NCBI RefSeq assembly: GCF_963678635.1
Contig: NW_026971291.1
Span: 1-64,000 of the forward strand
Length of the DNA stretch: 64,000 nt
Source: Symsagittifera roscoffensis
Taxonomy: Eukaryota > Xenacoelomorpha > Acoela > Convolutidae
Reading direction: 5' to 3'
The position numbers and the translations under genes are program-made. Positions 41,681-51,746 of this stretch are shown here, piece by piece. The number at the start of each line of letters is the position of its first letter. Position 1 is the stretch's first letter. The notes beneath the pieces are model-generated. The model worked only from the letters and a program-made list of their open reading frames with translations. It made no database searches and was not told where the DNA came from.

Positions 41681-42274
41681 TTAAGGCTGTATTTTTGTTT
41701 TTGTATATTTATCTTTGATATGGATCTTACTATTTAAGATGTTGATTGTTGGTATATATTTAGTTATAAATGGTATGCCAATAATGTTGTGCTTAATATC
41801 AGTAATATGGAATACTTGTTTAAATGGCTTGTTCGAAATCTTGTTTTGTTCCATTGTTCTTGTGGGAACAAGGAATAGTTGGATTTTTCCATAATTTACT
41901 AATGTTGATCCTTGTGCTGTTGGTAGTTTACTAAATGTTTCAAGAGGTGTTAAATTTGGATGCAATGTTTTGATTTCATTCCATGTGGGAATATTAATTA
42001 TATTTCATTCTGCTCCTGAGTCAATTAAAAAATCAATTTCAAGGTCTAGTGGTTGAAATTCTTTGCTTCTTGGACTCTCTAAGAGAAACGGAATTGTCCA
42101 AATTTTTTCTCTTGGTTTTTCTTTTTGTATATTTTGATAAATATGTTTTGTGTTTGAGCATTGTGTTTCGTCTTTTTTATCAGGTTTAATTACCGTGTTA
42201 ATTTCGTTTACTTCTTGTGTAGTTTGTGTATTATTATTAATGGGTCCAATGTAATAACTATGAAGAAGTTCCAA
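41681..42274 (-). pseudogene. element 1, aspartic protease region
   Basis: The 89-codon piece 42005-42274 ends in LEIDFLIDSGAE, the retroviral-type protease active site (Asp-Ser-Gly). A TGA follows directly, so the frame breaks at the catalytic loop. The rest of the fold continues in another frame at 41681-41965, which includes TDIKHNIIGIPFITKYIP, the second conserved strand (IIGI-F). The enzyme would cleave Gag-Pol. Confidence 0.85.
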
Positions 42275-42411
42275 TTAATTTTCGTATATATGTGAAGTAA
42301 AGGGTTGTTCATATATGGTAGGTTCATAGTCGTTTTCGACTGTTATCATATTTACAGAGATGGTTTTATCTGTATCATTTTCAGTATCTGTTGATTCACA
42401 ATTAAGGTGGG

Positions 42412-44007
42412 TTAATTGTAAATCATTACTTCCTTAGTCATCAATACCTGGGGGGTCTGAATTTGTTTCTTCATTTGTTTGCACTTGATTGATGAGTCTT
42501 TGATGTTTTGGTGTGTTACTTCTGTATCGATGTTTAGAATCGGGGTAACGGTTATTATTCCTAAGTGGTGACTGGGAATATTTTCTGTATCTATTGTTGT
42601 AACTTGAGTTTCAATTTTGTGAATTATTTCGTGATCTGTTTTGATAGTTATCATTTGATCTGTGATAATTCGATCTATTATATGAATTATTCCTTGATCT
42701 GTTGTTTGGATAATTCTGATTTCGATTGTTAGAATAACTTCTATTTCTACTGTTTGAATAGTTTCTACTTCTTTTGTATGATGAGTTTTGTGATCTATTA
42801 TTGGAATAGTGTCTATTCCTTGGTTTTGAATGGAAACCAGATGCAGAAACAAAATCTGTTGTGTTTGATTTCGATCGAGAATAGTTATTTTGGTTATTTT
42901 GGCTATTCGATCGGCTATATCTATTTTGTGAGAAATTTCGTGAATTTCTTCGTTCGGGCGATCTATCTCTAAAACTGGAGTTATATGGTCATTCATTTCT
43001 TGAATAATTTGAGTTGTTTGGAAGTGGTTTTCCTGAACTATTATTAGTATATATATTTTTTTATTTGGTAGGTTTTGATCTTTTTTGATATATTGGTAGA
43101 ATGACTTATTTGGTTCTCTATGCTTTTGAGGTTTATTTTGATTGTCTTGTTGTTTTTTTCTACATTCGGCAATTCTGTGTCCGTATCTTCGGCAATAATT
43201 ACACCATTTCTTGAAAGATGGTTTGCCTTTAAAGTTTGGGTTCCGTTCGTAGATGTTTATTATTTCAGTAATTTTTTCATTCAGGTCTGTGTCTGATTCT
43301 TGTATGTTATTTATTTGTGTAGTATTTGTTTCAATCCGATTAACATATTGTAGTTTTAGATTTTCTGTTTCTTCGAGTTTCATTGTAATTTCTGCTTGTT
43401 CTAGTTTATCTACTAATTTTCTAAAATCTAAACCTGGTTCTCGAATTGAGGAAGGATGAAATGATCTCTTTTTTATAGCTATTTTCCTTAATTTAGGTGT
43501 TAAGGTCATCATTAAAATTTCTGTAATTTTTGTGTTTTTGTAGTCATGTGTTTTGAGTGAATATGCTTTTCGAACTAGTGTTTCGATTCGAACTGCTAAT
43601 TGTTTAATTGTTTCATTTGGTAATCTGCGTATTTCGTTGCATAAAACTCTTTGATGTTGTTTGTTTCTTTCAGAATCAAACATTTTTGAAAATTCTTGTG
43701 TGAATCTTTTTCAATCTGATTTTAGTTCTATGGGTAGAACTGAAAACCAATTTTGGGCTGCGCCATCTAGTGTTGTTTGTATTAACGCTGTGCGTCTATG
43801 TATCCAACTTTGATGGAGTGGTGTATAAATTTGTTCGGGTCCTATAATTAAAATTAATTTTGCTGTTACTCCATTTAAATAATCTTCTACAGAATATTCA
43901 GGGTCTGTTCCTGTGAATGCCATTAATGGTTTATTCGATGTTATTGGCGATCCACCCATGAGGTATGGATTCACAATCATCTGTAGTGATTCTGCGGCAT
44001 TTGGCAT
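42412..44007 (-). pseudogene. element 1, Gag capsid, zinc knuckle and tail
   Basis: 43711-44007 (98 codons) is the capsid N-terminal part (GTDPEYSVEDYLNGVTAKLI, LDGAAQNWFSVLP, a Retrotrans_gag-like W.F core). A stop lies near 43710. 42412-43683 (423 codons) continues the capsid (RRLPNETIKQLAVRIETLV) and the CCHC knuckle WCNYCRRYGHRIAECRKK at about 43160-43208. Beyond about 43050 the long open frame is rich in Ile/Thr/Asp/His and is an off-frame reading. The expected Arg/Asn/Ser/Tyr-rich RNA-binding tail lies in another frame there, as seen in copy 2. Confidence 0.85.
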
Positions 44008-44019
44008 TTGTGAGAAGTT

Positions 44020-45177
44020 TGAAAGTTGGTTTTTGATTCATGTTGCTGAAGATAATATGGAAGCGGTATTTCATTTTCCAATTGAGTCGATTGGTAAGAA
44101 TGCATTGAAATTGTGTTTTTTGGTTGTATAGGTTGAAAAGATTGTGCGTTAAATGGGTTTTGTATATGCATTGGTTGTTGTTTCTGCATATCTGTTGGGT
44201 TTTGTGGGTAAATTTTCTTATTTTGGGATGATTGAGATTGTCGCGGTCTCTGTGTGCGATATTCTTTAGTATATGGTGCAAAATATCTGGTTGATAGTAA
44301 TCATCATCATCAGATGATAAGTAATTTGTGTTGTAAGGTGTTTGTTGTTTATTCTTATTTTGTTCAAAAAATGTGTAATTTTTACTATAATCCTGTGGAG
44401 GGTGTGGATTATCTGGAAAATTTACTGAATTGGTCGATGTATTTGAAAGATTTCAATAATGAGAACATACGTGGCTTAAATTTTGTGTATTCTTTCGGGG
44501 GGTTGATTTGTTTTTGACTGATGTACATAATTACAATTGTGTTCTGCAAAAGTGTTTCTTGTGAACGTTTTCCGTGTTTTTGACGATTTTGTCATTGGTC
44601 TATATGTCTGATAGTCCATATGGGAAAATTTCGGAGCAACCGAAGGTTTAACGGTCGATTGTAAGGTTTTTTGTGTTAGTGATGTATTTGTATTTTTTTG
44701 TGTTGTAAGATTTGGGCATATTGGTGAAATACATTGTTGTGTAGTTGTTACTGTTGTTTAGACGATTTCTTCATTTATGAAGTGTGATTGCGTTTGAATA
44801 TCTTGCTGTGTAAGACTTTTAGTTCCATTGAAGTTTTCATTATCTATGATTGTTGAATTTAAATTTATTTCGTGTATCAGGTAAAAATGTATTATAATTT
44901 AATGGTGTTGCATCAATCGTTAATGGTATTACTTTTACATAATCTTTCTAAACTACTAGCTTCTGATTCGGAAAATGCATTTCTATTTTTTGAAAAACCT
45001 TTTTCGTGTTATTTGTTTTTGTTTGCTTATAATTTTTCTTTTTATTGTTTGTCGTTTTGTTCTAATGTATCCAACTGTTTGTGTATGTGGGGTTATTACA
45101 AGATCGTATTTTTGGTTGTCTATTTCACAATTGTGTAAAACGATTAATTGTTTTTTTCCTAAATTTTTGAATGACAT
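44020..45177 (-). pseudogene. element 1, Gag N-terminal region
   Basis: 44983-45177 (64 codons) begins MSFKNLGKKQLIVLHNCEID and contains YDLVITPHTQTVGYIRTKRQ, closely matched in copy 2 at 50509. It is the probable start of Gag. A Gln/Asn/Pro-rich, low-complexity stretch (44020-44900, for example HIQNPFNAQSFQPIQPKNTI) with several stops links it to the capsid. Start chosen because both copies have an ATG at the same place, before MS-LG-KQ. Confidence 0.6.
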
Positions 45178-46109
45178 AAGGTTTAGGATGAGTGATTCAA
45201 GAATTTATTAGTGATTTTTTTTTCCTAGACTGTTAGTTCTTACAATTTTTTGGTTAGCTTAACCTGGGTCTTTTTGTTCAGGGTTGGAGAGAAAATTATA
45301 TCGATTCCGGATAATGATTTTTACTTTCTCGTGGCTAGTCTAAGTTAAGGTTTTAACTTACTTAATCTTACTTAGGGGTTGTGATTGTGTTCAAGGGTTG
45401 GAGAATAGTAAATCGATCCATAGGGTTCAGGTATAATTAGAATGCAAGTAGTTCGTTAGATACTATTTTAAACTTACTAAGTCTAAGATCTATCCTGGGT
45501 CTGGTAAGAGGTTCAGGTGAAGGATGAATAACCGATGTTCTTCACTGTTTAGCCTAATTGGAATGGTTAGTGTTAATAAAAACTTCTATTAGTCCTAGGT
45601 CTTTTGAAAAGGTTGGATAGTGAATCGACGTTTGAGGTCCTTAGACACTTGAAAAGTGGGTGGGGGAGAAAAAAATTGTTATTTTTGATCCAAGGATAAG
45701 CCTTGATTATCAGAATTTAAAATTGATAAGATAGAAAATTTGTTTAGATCCAAGGAAAGCCTTGATGATCTGGCTTAAGATTAAATAAAATTAAGTTTAA
45801 AATGATTTAAATTTATTTGATAAAAGGTTTTAGTTTTTAATGATGTTAGTTGGCTTACGATTGCTGTTATGTTTAGTTGATGAAGCTGGAACAACAGGAT
45901 GATTTATATTTACTAACAATTTATTGTCATGCTACTAATTTTTATTTTTTCTTTCAATAAATATTTGTTAAATAAGTTTTATATAATACTGCAGAAGTTG
46001 AGAGAACGATCTTTTTATCAGAAGTTGAGATCTTTTTATCAAACGTTATTGTACAATAGTAATTTTATTTAGCCCCTGAAATAATCATTGAAGGTTTGCT
46101 TCCAGGGTT

Positions 46110-46343
46110 TTATGTTTGCAAATGAAAATCTAAATTCATTGCTAATAAAATTCTAAATATAAAAGTTTGTGTTGGCTTTTGCCGTACAACCATGAAACTA
46201 ATTGGTAAGTTTCTATGTAGTCGTAGGTCGTCTCTTGTCCGAGGTCTTTTTCTAATACCGGGTAGTTCTCGTATTGTGCGGAATAGCGGCTCTGATCTAT
46301 TGAGTGGTAGAGACATTTCAATTAAGTTATTGTCGTGTAACAT
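46110..46343 (-). CDS. element 1, small leader ORF
   Basis: 77-codon ORF in the 5' leader, beginning MLHDNNLIEMSLPLNRSEP and including RTIRELPGI and VRQKPTQTFIFR. It is open from end to end and matched in copy 2 by 47558-47779, which is also open, although gag and pol are broken in both copies. Arg/Pro-rich, with no known domain. It could be a translated leader peptide or an exon of a spliced transcript. Confidence 0.5.
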   Translation of the reverse strand: MLHDNNLIEMSLPLNRSEPLFRTIRELPGIRKRPRTRDDLRLHRNLPISFMVVRQKPTQTFIFRILLAMNLDFHLQT

Positions 46344-46410
46344 TTTGAAAATAATTGTTTAGTTTCTAGTCTATATTTGGTTAATTCTAAGCTATTAAGG
46401 TCTTATTCGA

Positions 46411-46427
46411 GACTTATGGTCGCACCA
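46411..46427 (-). promoter_or_regulatory. primer-binding site of element 1
   Basis: TGGTGCGACCATAAGTC on the minus strand, 2 bases after the LTR's terminal CA. It starts with TGG, as expected for pairing with a tRNA 3' CCA end. The same 17 bases stand next to the LTR of copy 2, and a variant sits beside the third LTR copy. The implied tRNA acceptor end (..TGGTCGCACCA) was not matched to a known tRNA from memory. Confidence 0.6.
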
Positions 46428-46429
46428 GA

Positions 46430-46839
46430 TGAGTTATGTCCTTGAGGTTAACTCAAAGAGTAATTTCGGATAGGGTACACCCTCTGCTCGTCACGCTATC
46501 TTATTTTCGGCCGGATAGATTCGTGCAACTTCTTAGTCTAATACCGATCCTAATCTTACTCTTATATTTACTAGTCTCAGGGTGTTTAACTAGTCTCTGC
46601 TAGGCTCAATAGATCTAAAGTATACAGGCTTGTTGCGATTGCTAGAAGGTCTCTTGGAGAGGTAACTAATTTCTAAGTTAAAATCAAATCTCTCTGGCGC
46701 TGAAAATACACGTAATTTCAGCACTTACAAATAAGTGGGTTATTAGTTAGATGGAGTATATTTGGTTAATATTAAATATTTTATAATGGTAAAATATCTA
46801 ATTTATCCAATGATAAAAGGTAGTTTAGATCAGATTCCA
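46430..46839 (-). repeat. 5' LTR of element 1
   Basis: 410 bp. On the minus strand it begins TGGAATCTGATC and ends AACTCA (TG..CA), followed by the primer site. It contains a short inverted stem (GTGCTGAAATTAC / TGTAATTTCAGC-type) around 46700-46720. It differs from the 3' LTR by scattered substitutions and a longer U5 end, so insertion is old. It lies head-to-head with the 5' LTR of element 2, 267 bp away. Confidence 0.85.
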
Positions 46840-47106
46840 GGAAGATCTAAATGAATACTCGGTAAAAGCCAAGACCACAGCGGATATAATCGAACCTCTT
46901 TATAATTGTACCTCTCGCCAAGACCACAGCGGAAAATTTTTGTCTCTTTTAATCAAAAACGTAGCAGCAAAATGAAAAACCACGGTGAAAGGCGCAATTT
47001 AGAAACCAATTCCAAAAGAGGTCGCGTGGCGATACACAACCTAGCTTGCTTCAACTGTGAATTGAACAACTAGGTAAATTGATCATATCAATTGAAGCAA
47101 GATAAT
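46840..47106. other. 267-bp spacer between the two 5' LTRs: block X plus unique part
   Basis: 46840-47002 is block X (second copy, 163 bp). 47003-47106 is a unique stretch containing TCGCGTGGCGATACAC and a TTGCTTCAA/TTGAAGCAA inverted pair. It is the only non-element sequence between the head-to-head elements and is repeated at 49220-49486 within the duplication. Confidence 0.7.
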
Positions 47107-47482
47107 TGGAACTTGATCCAAACTGTATATTATTATTGGTTATAAATTAGATATTTCATCCCTATAAAATATTGAATACTAACCAATCATATTCCATCTA
47201 ACTAACTACCCATTTACTTGTAAGTGCTGAAACTACTTGTAGTTTCAGCACCAGAGCATTCTGAATTTAACTTACAGCTTAGTTGCCTTTTCCAGGAGAC
47301 CAACTCGTAACAAACCAGTATACTCTAGATCTATTGAGACTAAGAGATATAAGAGTAAGATTAAGATCGTGTTAGACTAAGAAGTTGCACGAATCTATCG
47401 GGCCGAAAAAAGATAGCGTGACGAGCAGACGGTGTACCTTATCTGAAATTACTCTATGAATTAGACCTTCAACCCCAACTCA
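47107..47482 (+). repeat. 5' LTR of element 2
   Basis: 376 bp, beginning TGGAACTTGATCC and ending CCAACTCA, followed by the primer site TCTGGTGCGACC. It is the diverged inverted counterpart of 46430-46839: same blocks in the same order on the opposite strand (GTGCTGAAACTAC, TATACTCTAGATC, GACGAGCAGACGGTGTACC). It lacks several small segments present in element 1's LTR. Confidence 0.85.
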
Positions 47483-47484
47483 TC

Positions 47485-47501
47485 TGGTGCGACCATAAGT
47501 C
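47485..47501 (+). promoter_or_regulatory. primer-binding site of element 2
   Basis: TGGTGCGACCATAAGTC, 2 bases after the LTR's terminal CA, identical over 17 bases to the site of element 1 although the flanking leader differs. The conservation supports a functional role. Confidence 0.6.
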
Positions 47502-47557
47502 TCGAATAGGACCTTAAGCAATAGAATACCTTAGAATAAACAAAAATAGATTAGAAT

Positions 47558-47779
47558 TTGACAAACACATTCACAAAAATGTTATTCGACAATAATTTAA
47601 TTGAAATGTCCCTACGAATCAATAGATCAGAGCCATCACTAAGAACAATACGAGAACTCCCTGGTATTGGAAGAAGACATCGGACAAGAGACGATATACG
47701 ACTACAACGGAACTTACCCACAAACTTCATGATAGTACGGCAAAAGCCAACACAAACTTTTATATTTAGAAATTTATAA
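47558..47779 (+). CDS. element 2, small leader ORF
   Basis: 73 codons. Its body from MLFDNNLIEMSLRINRSEP onward matches element 1's leader ORF (46110-46343) with shared RTIRELPGI and RQKPTQTFIFR words. The upstream Met (MTNTFTK) is absent in copy 1, so the internal Met is the better start. Open in both copies; function unknown. Confidence 0.5.
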   Translation: MTNTFTKMLFDNNLIEMSLRINRSEPSLRTIRELPGIGRRHRTRDDIRLQRNLPTNFMIVRQKPTQTFIFRNL

Positions 47780-47860
47780 GCTATGAACTTAGGTTTTCAT
47801 TTGCAGACATAATCTAGTTGAAGAAAATTCTTCACCGATAATTACAGGCGCTGAACCTTT

Positions 47861-48717
47861 TATTGTACAATAATGATTGATAAAAATATCTCTAATCGTT
47901 TCCTCAAAACTGCATTAAAATAAATTGAAAAGATATCTGAAAAGAATGTTTATTGAAAATAAAAAACAAAATTAATTTATAAATACACAAATTTTTAGTA
48001 ATACACAAATCATTTCTTCATCTCAGCTTCATCACCTAAACATAACAAGAAAATCATTAACCACTAACATCATCAAAAACTAAACCTTTCTATCAATTAA
48101 AAATTTAAATTTTTTTTAAAAAAAGGTCTATTCTAATTTTTGCTTTTACCTATATTAAATCTTTTAAACTAAAAAGATCATCAAGATTTTTCTTGGATCT
48201 CCATTTCATTTTTAAACCAAATAAATTTTATGTCATTGAATTATATCTTTATCATCAAGGCTTTTCCTTGAATCAAATAGAACAATTTTGTTCTCCCCCA
48301 CACATTAACATAGTGTCTAATGACCTAAAACGTCGATTCACTATCCAACCCTTTCTACGACCCAGGATTAACAAAAAATTTTCAATGTCACTAACCATTC
48401 TAATTACGATAAACAGTGAAGAACTTCGGTTATTCATATTTCACTTGATCCCCCCTCTTACCTCACCCAGGATATTGCTTAAAGTTAGTAAGTTTAAAAT
48501 AGTATCTAACAAACTACTTGTGTTCTAATTGTACCTGAACCTTGTGGATCGAATTACTATTCTCCAACCCTTGATCACAATCATTGCCACTAGGAAAGAT
48601 TAAGTAAGTTAACACCTTAACTTAGATTAGCCACGTTAAAGAAAAAATCATTCTTCGGAATCGATATATGCATTTCTCTTCAACCCTAAAAAACAAGACC
48701 CCAGCTAAGCTAAACCA
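47861..48717. repeat. leader segment R, first copy
   Basis: Runs from TATTGTACAATAATGATTG to a CTAAGCTAAACCAAAA-like end. Repeated in the same orientation at 49592-50435. The open frame 48193-48528, and its copy at 49924-50133, are products of this AT-rich leader and are not kept in element 1, so they are not annotated as genes. Confidence 0.8.
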
Positions 48718-49560
48718 AAACATTTTGAAAATATTTATCTATTTTCTAGTCTATATTTGGTTAATTCTAAGCTATTAAGGTCTTATTCGAGACTTATGGT
48801 CGCACCAGTTGAGTTATGTCCTTGAGATTAACTCATAGAGTAATTTCGGATAGGGTACACCCTCTGCTCGTCACGCTATCTTATTTTCGGCCGGATAGAT
48901 TCGTGCAACTTCTTAGTCTAATACCGATCCTAATCCTACTCTTATATTTACTAGTCTCAGGGTGTTTAATTAGTCTCTGCTAGGCTCAATAGATCTAAAG
49001 TATACAGGCTTGTTGCGATTGCTAGAAGGTCTCTTGGAGAGGTAACTAATTTCTAAGTTAAAATCAAATCTCTCTGGCGCTGAAATTACAAGTAATTTCA
49101 GCACTTACAAATAAGTGGGTTATTAGTTAGATGGATTATGATTGGTCAATATTAAATATTTTATAGTGGTAAAATATCTAATTTATCCAATGATAAAATG
49201 TGGTTTAGATCAGGTTCCAGGAAGATCTAAATGAATACTCGGTAAAAGCCAAGACCACAGCGGATATAATCGAACCTCTTTATAATTGTACCTCTCGCCA
49301 AGACCACAGCGGAAATTTTTTGTCTCTTTTAATCAAAAACGTAGCAGCAAACTGAAAAACCACGGTGAAAGGCGCAGTTTAGAAACCAATTCCAAAAGAG
49401 GTCGCGTGGCGATACACAAACTAGCTTGCTTCAACTGTGAATTGAACAACTAGGTAAATTGATCATATGAATTGAAGCAAGATAATTGGAACTTCATCCA
49501 AACTGTATATTATTATTGGTTATAAATTAGATATTTCATCCCTATAAAATATTGAATACT
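48718..49560. repeat. 843-bp direct repeat, second copy
   Basis: Same length and order as 46338-47180, in the same orientation: leader part, LTR-like 410 bp, block X, spacer and 74 bp of LTR 2. It interrupts the leader of element 2. Followed at 49592 by the second R copy. Compared with the original, the stretch 47181-47860 (680 bp) is missing and replaced by about 31 bp. Confidence 0.85.
48810..49219 (-). repeat. third LTR copy, inside the leader of element 2
   Basis: 410 bp in element 1's orientation, very close to 46430-46839, with a degraded primer site (GGTCGCACCAG) at its left. It is followed by block X at 49220-49382. It came with the 843-bp duplication rather than from a separate insertion. 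Confidence 0.85.
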
Positions 49561-49591
49561 TTTTTATATTCAATTATTGTACTAAACCTAC

Positions 49592-50435
49592 TATTGTACA
49601 ATAATGATTGATAAAAAGATCTCTAATCGTTTCCTCAAAACTGCAGTAAACTAAATTGAAAAGATTTCTGAAAAGAATGTTTATTGAAAATAAAAAATAA
49701 AATTAGTTTATAAATACACAAATTGTTAGTAATACACAAATCATTTCTTCATCTCAGCTTGATCACCTAAACATAACAAGAAAATCATAAACCACTAACA
49801 TCATCAAAAACTAAACCTTTCTATCAATAAAAAATTTAATTTTTTATTAAAAAAAGGTCTATTCTAATTTTTACTTTTACCTATATTAAGTCTTTTAAAC
49901 TAAATAGATCATCAAGATTTTTCTTGGATCTCCATTCCATTTTTAAACCAAATAAATTTTATGTCATTGAATTATATCTTGATCATCAAGGCTTTTCCTT
50001 GAATCAAATAGAACAATTTTGTTCTCCCCCACACATTAACATAGTGTCTAATGACCTAAAACGTCGATTCACTATCCAACCCTTTCTACGACCCAGGATT
50101 AACACTAACCAGTCTAATTACGATAAACAGTGAAGAACTTCGGTTATTCATATTTCACTTGATCCCCCCTCTTACCTCACCCAGGATACTGCTTAAACTT
50201 AGTAAGTTTAAAATAGTATCTAACGAACTACCTGTGTTCTAATTGTACCTGAACCTTGTGGATCGAATTACTATTCTCCAACCCTTGATCACAATCCTTA
50301 ACCCTAGGAAAGATTAAATAAGTTAACACCTTAACTTAGACTAACCACGGTAGAGTAAAAATCACTCTTCGGAATCGATATATGCATTTCTCTTCAACCC
50401 TAAAAAACAAGACCCAAGCTAAGCTAAGCCAAAAA
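49592..50435. repeat. leader segment R, second copy
   Basis: Direct repeat of 47861-48717 with small differences, including loss of a few bases near 50100-50106 where the first copy reads AAAAAATTTTCAATGTC. Together with 48718-49560 it completes a tandem duplication of 46338-48717. Confidence 0.8.
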
Positions 50436-50508
50436 ATTTTTAAGTACTAATGGTTTAAGCATTTTAAAAATCATTAATCCCAATATTGCATCCGTAATCC
50501 TAAACTCT

Positions 50509-50856
50509 ATGTCACTAGACAATTTAGGAAATAAACAAACAATCATATTACACAACTGTGAAATAAACAGCGAAAAATATGATCTCGTAATCACTCCACA
50601 CAGACAGTCAACAGGATATATTAGAACCAAACGACAAACAATCAAACGGAAGATTTTAAGCAAACAAAAAAGACAAATTACACGAAAAAGATTTTCAAAA
50701 CAAAGAAACGCATTTTCCGAATCAGAAACAAGTCATCTACAAGAAATTTATAGATTAAAAACTCAAAAAATATTAACTACCCAGTTAAAGATCCATTACA
50801 TTTTTCTGACTCAGAAACTACATCACATTCATCAATACAAGGGAAAAAAAGAATGA
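50509..50856 (+). CDS. element 2, Gag N-terminal region
   Basis: 115 codons from ATG 50509 (MSLDNLGNKQTIILHNCEIN, YDLVITPHRQSTGYIRTKRQ), matching element 1's Gag start at 45177. It is basic and helical after residue 40 (Lys/Arg-rich, SKQKRQITRKRFSKQR), consistent with a matrix-like or nucleic-acid-binding end. The second half diverges from copy 1, which stops earlier by a frame change. Confidence 0.6.
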   Translation: MSLDNLGNKQTIILHNCEINSEKYDLVITPHRQSTGYIRTKRQTIKRKILSKQKRQITRKRFSKQRNAFSESETSHLQEIYRLKTQKILTTQLKIHYIFLTQKLHHIHQYKGKKE

Positions 50857-50949
50857 AAAACTCATACAAAAACAAACCAGTACGACTATACAATTGGAAT
50901 CAACCAATAAAACACATAGAAAGTTACAAATGAACAGTCATAAAGCACA

Positions 50950-51746
50950 AAAATCCACTCACAACTGATGCAACACCTTTAAACCATATTTAATTCCTAC
51001 CCGATAGAACACAAAATAATACCCTAAATTCAACTGTCATGCAACAAAAAAATCCAAATGAAATTAGAAATCTCACACAACAAGATTTTCAAACATCAAA
51101 CACAGTAGTAACAACAGCGCAACAAAGTATCTCACCAATACATCCAAATCTGACAACTCCCAGACCAAAAATCCAATCTTACCACAAGTAACACTACAAT
51201 CTACAGTTAAACCCACCATTGAACCAAGATACCCACACGTAAGCTATCAACCATTTGGACCAATGATGAAACCAATACAAAAACAAAGAACATTTACTAG
51301 AAATAACTTTGCAGACCACAATTATAACTATGCAAATAGACCACAAACGTCTAAATCTTTTCTTTTCAAACAATCAAAATCATTTATTTCCACAAAAACA
51401 GAGTTTTCGACAACCAACAACAACTACAGTAATTTCTAATGATTACCCACGTATTTCACAAGACCAAAGCGAAAATCATCCATTTTTCCAACAAAATAAA
51501 AATCATGAACAAAACCAAGGTAAACCACCTTACTATACACCTAGTTATCAATCATCAGATGATGATGATTATTATCAACCATAAGTTTTTGCACCATATA
51601 CACAAGAATACCGTGCAAAACCACCTCGACCAAACCAAGCATCCCAAAACACAAATTTTTATCCACAAAACTCAGCTAATTTACAAAATCACCAACCGTC
51701 ACAAACGCAAAACCCAACCTATACACCATCAAATCAACCAACAAAA
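50950..51746 (+). pseudogene. element 2, Gag Gln/Asn/Pro-rich spacer
   Basis: Pieces in different frames (for example 51309-51584, ending in a SDDDDYYQP-like acidic end) encode a low-complexity Gln/Asn/Pro/Thr-rich protein, matching the equally low-complexity 44020-44900 of copy 1. Stops break it. Confidence 0.5.

Larger units (their letters stand above)
29028..46839 (-). mobile_element. env-bearing Ty3/gypsy-type LTR retroelement, copy 1
   Basis: 17.8 kb between LTRs in direct orientation. Order on the minus strand: 5' LTR, primer site, leader with small ORF, Gag (CCHC), protease (DSGA), RT/RNase H, integrase with GPF/Y-like end, Pro/Ser-rich ORF B, envelope-like ORF with membrane anchor, ORF C/D, 3' noncoding, 3' LTR. 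The order protease-RT-RNase H-integrase places it with Ty3/gypsy (Metaviridae). The genes downstream of integrase make it much longer than usual members. It is inactive: many stops and shifts, a 29-bp deletion over the RT catalytic motif and a truncated 3' LTR. The coding strand is A/C-rich, so the plus strand here is T/G-rich. Confidence 0.9.
46338..47180. repeat. 843-bp direct repeat, first copy
   Basis: Runs from AACATTTTGAAAAT to AAATATTGAATACT and includes part of element 1's leader, its 5' LTR, block X, the spacer and the first 74 bp of element 2's LTR. An equally long copy lies at 48718-49560. The equal length and matching order show that a block containing the centre of the inverted pair was duplicated in direct orientation. 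Confidence 0.85.

Noticed and set aside
42412-43050. Ile/Thr/Asp/His-rich tail of the long copy 1 gag frame as a novel domain
   Set aside because: It is the off-frame reading of the RNA-binding tail repeats recognised in copy 2.
48193-50133. Leader ORFs 48193-48528 and 49924-50133 as a gene and its copy
   Set aside because: They are parts of the duplicated AT-rich leader; the second is cut short and element 1 has no equivalent frame.
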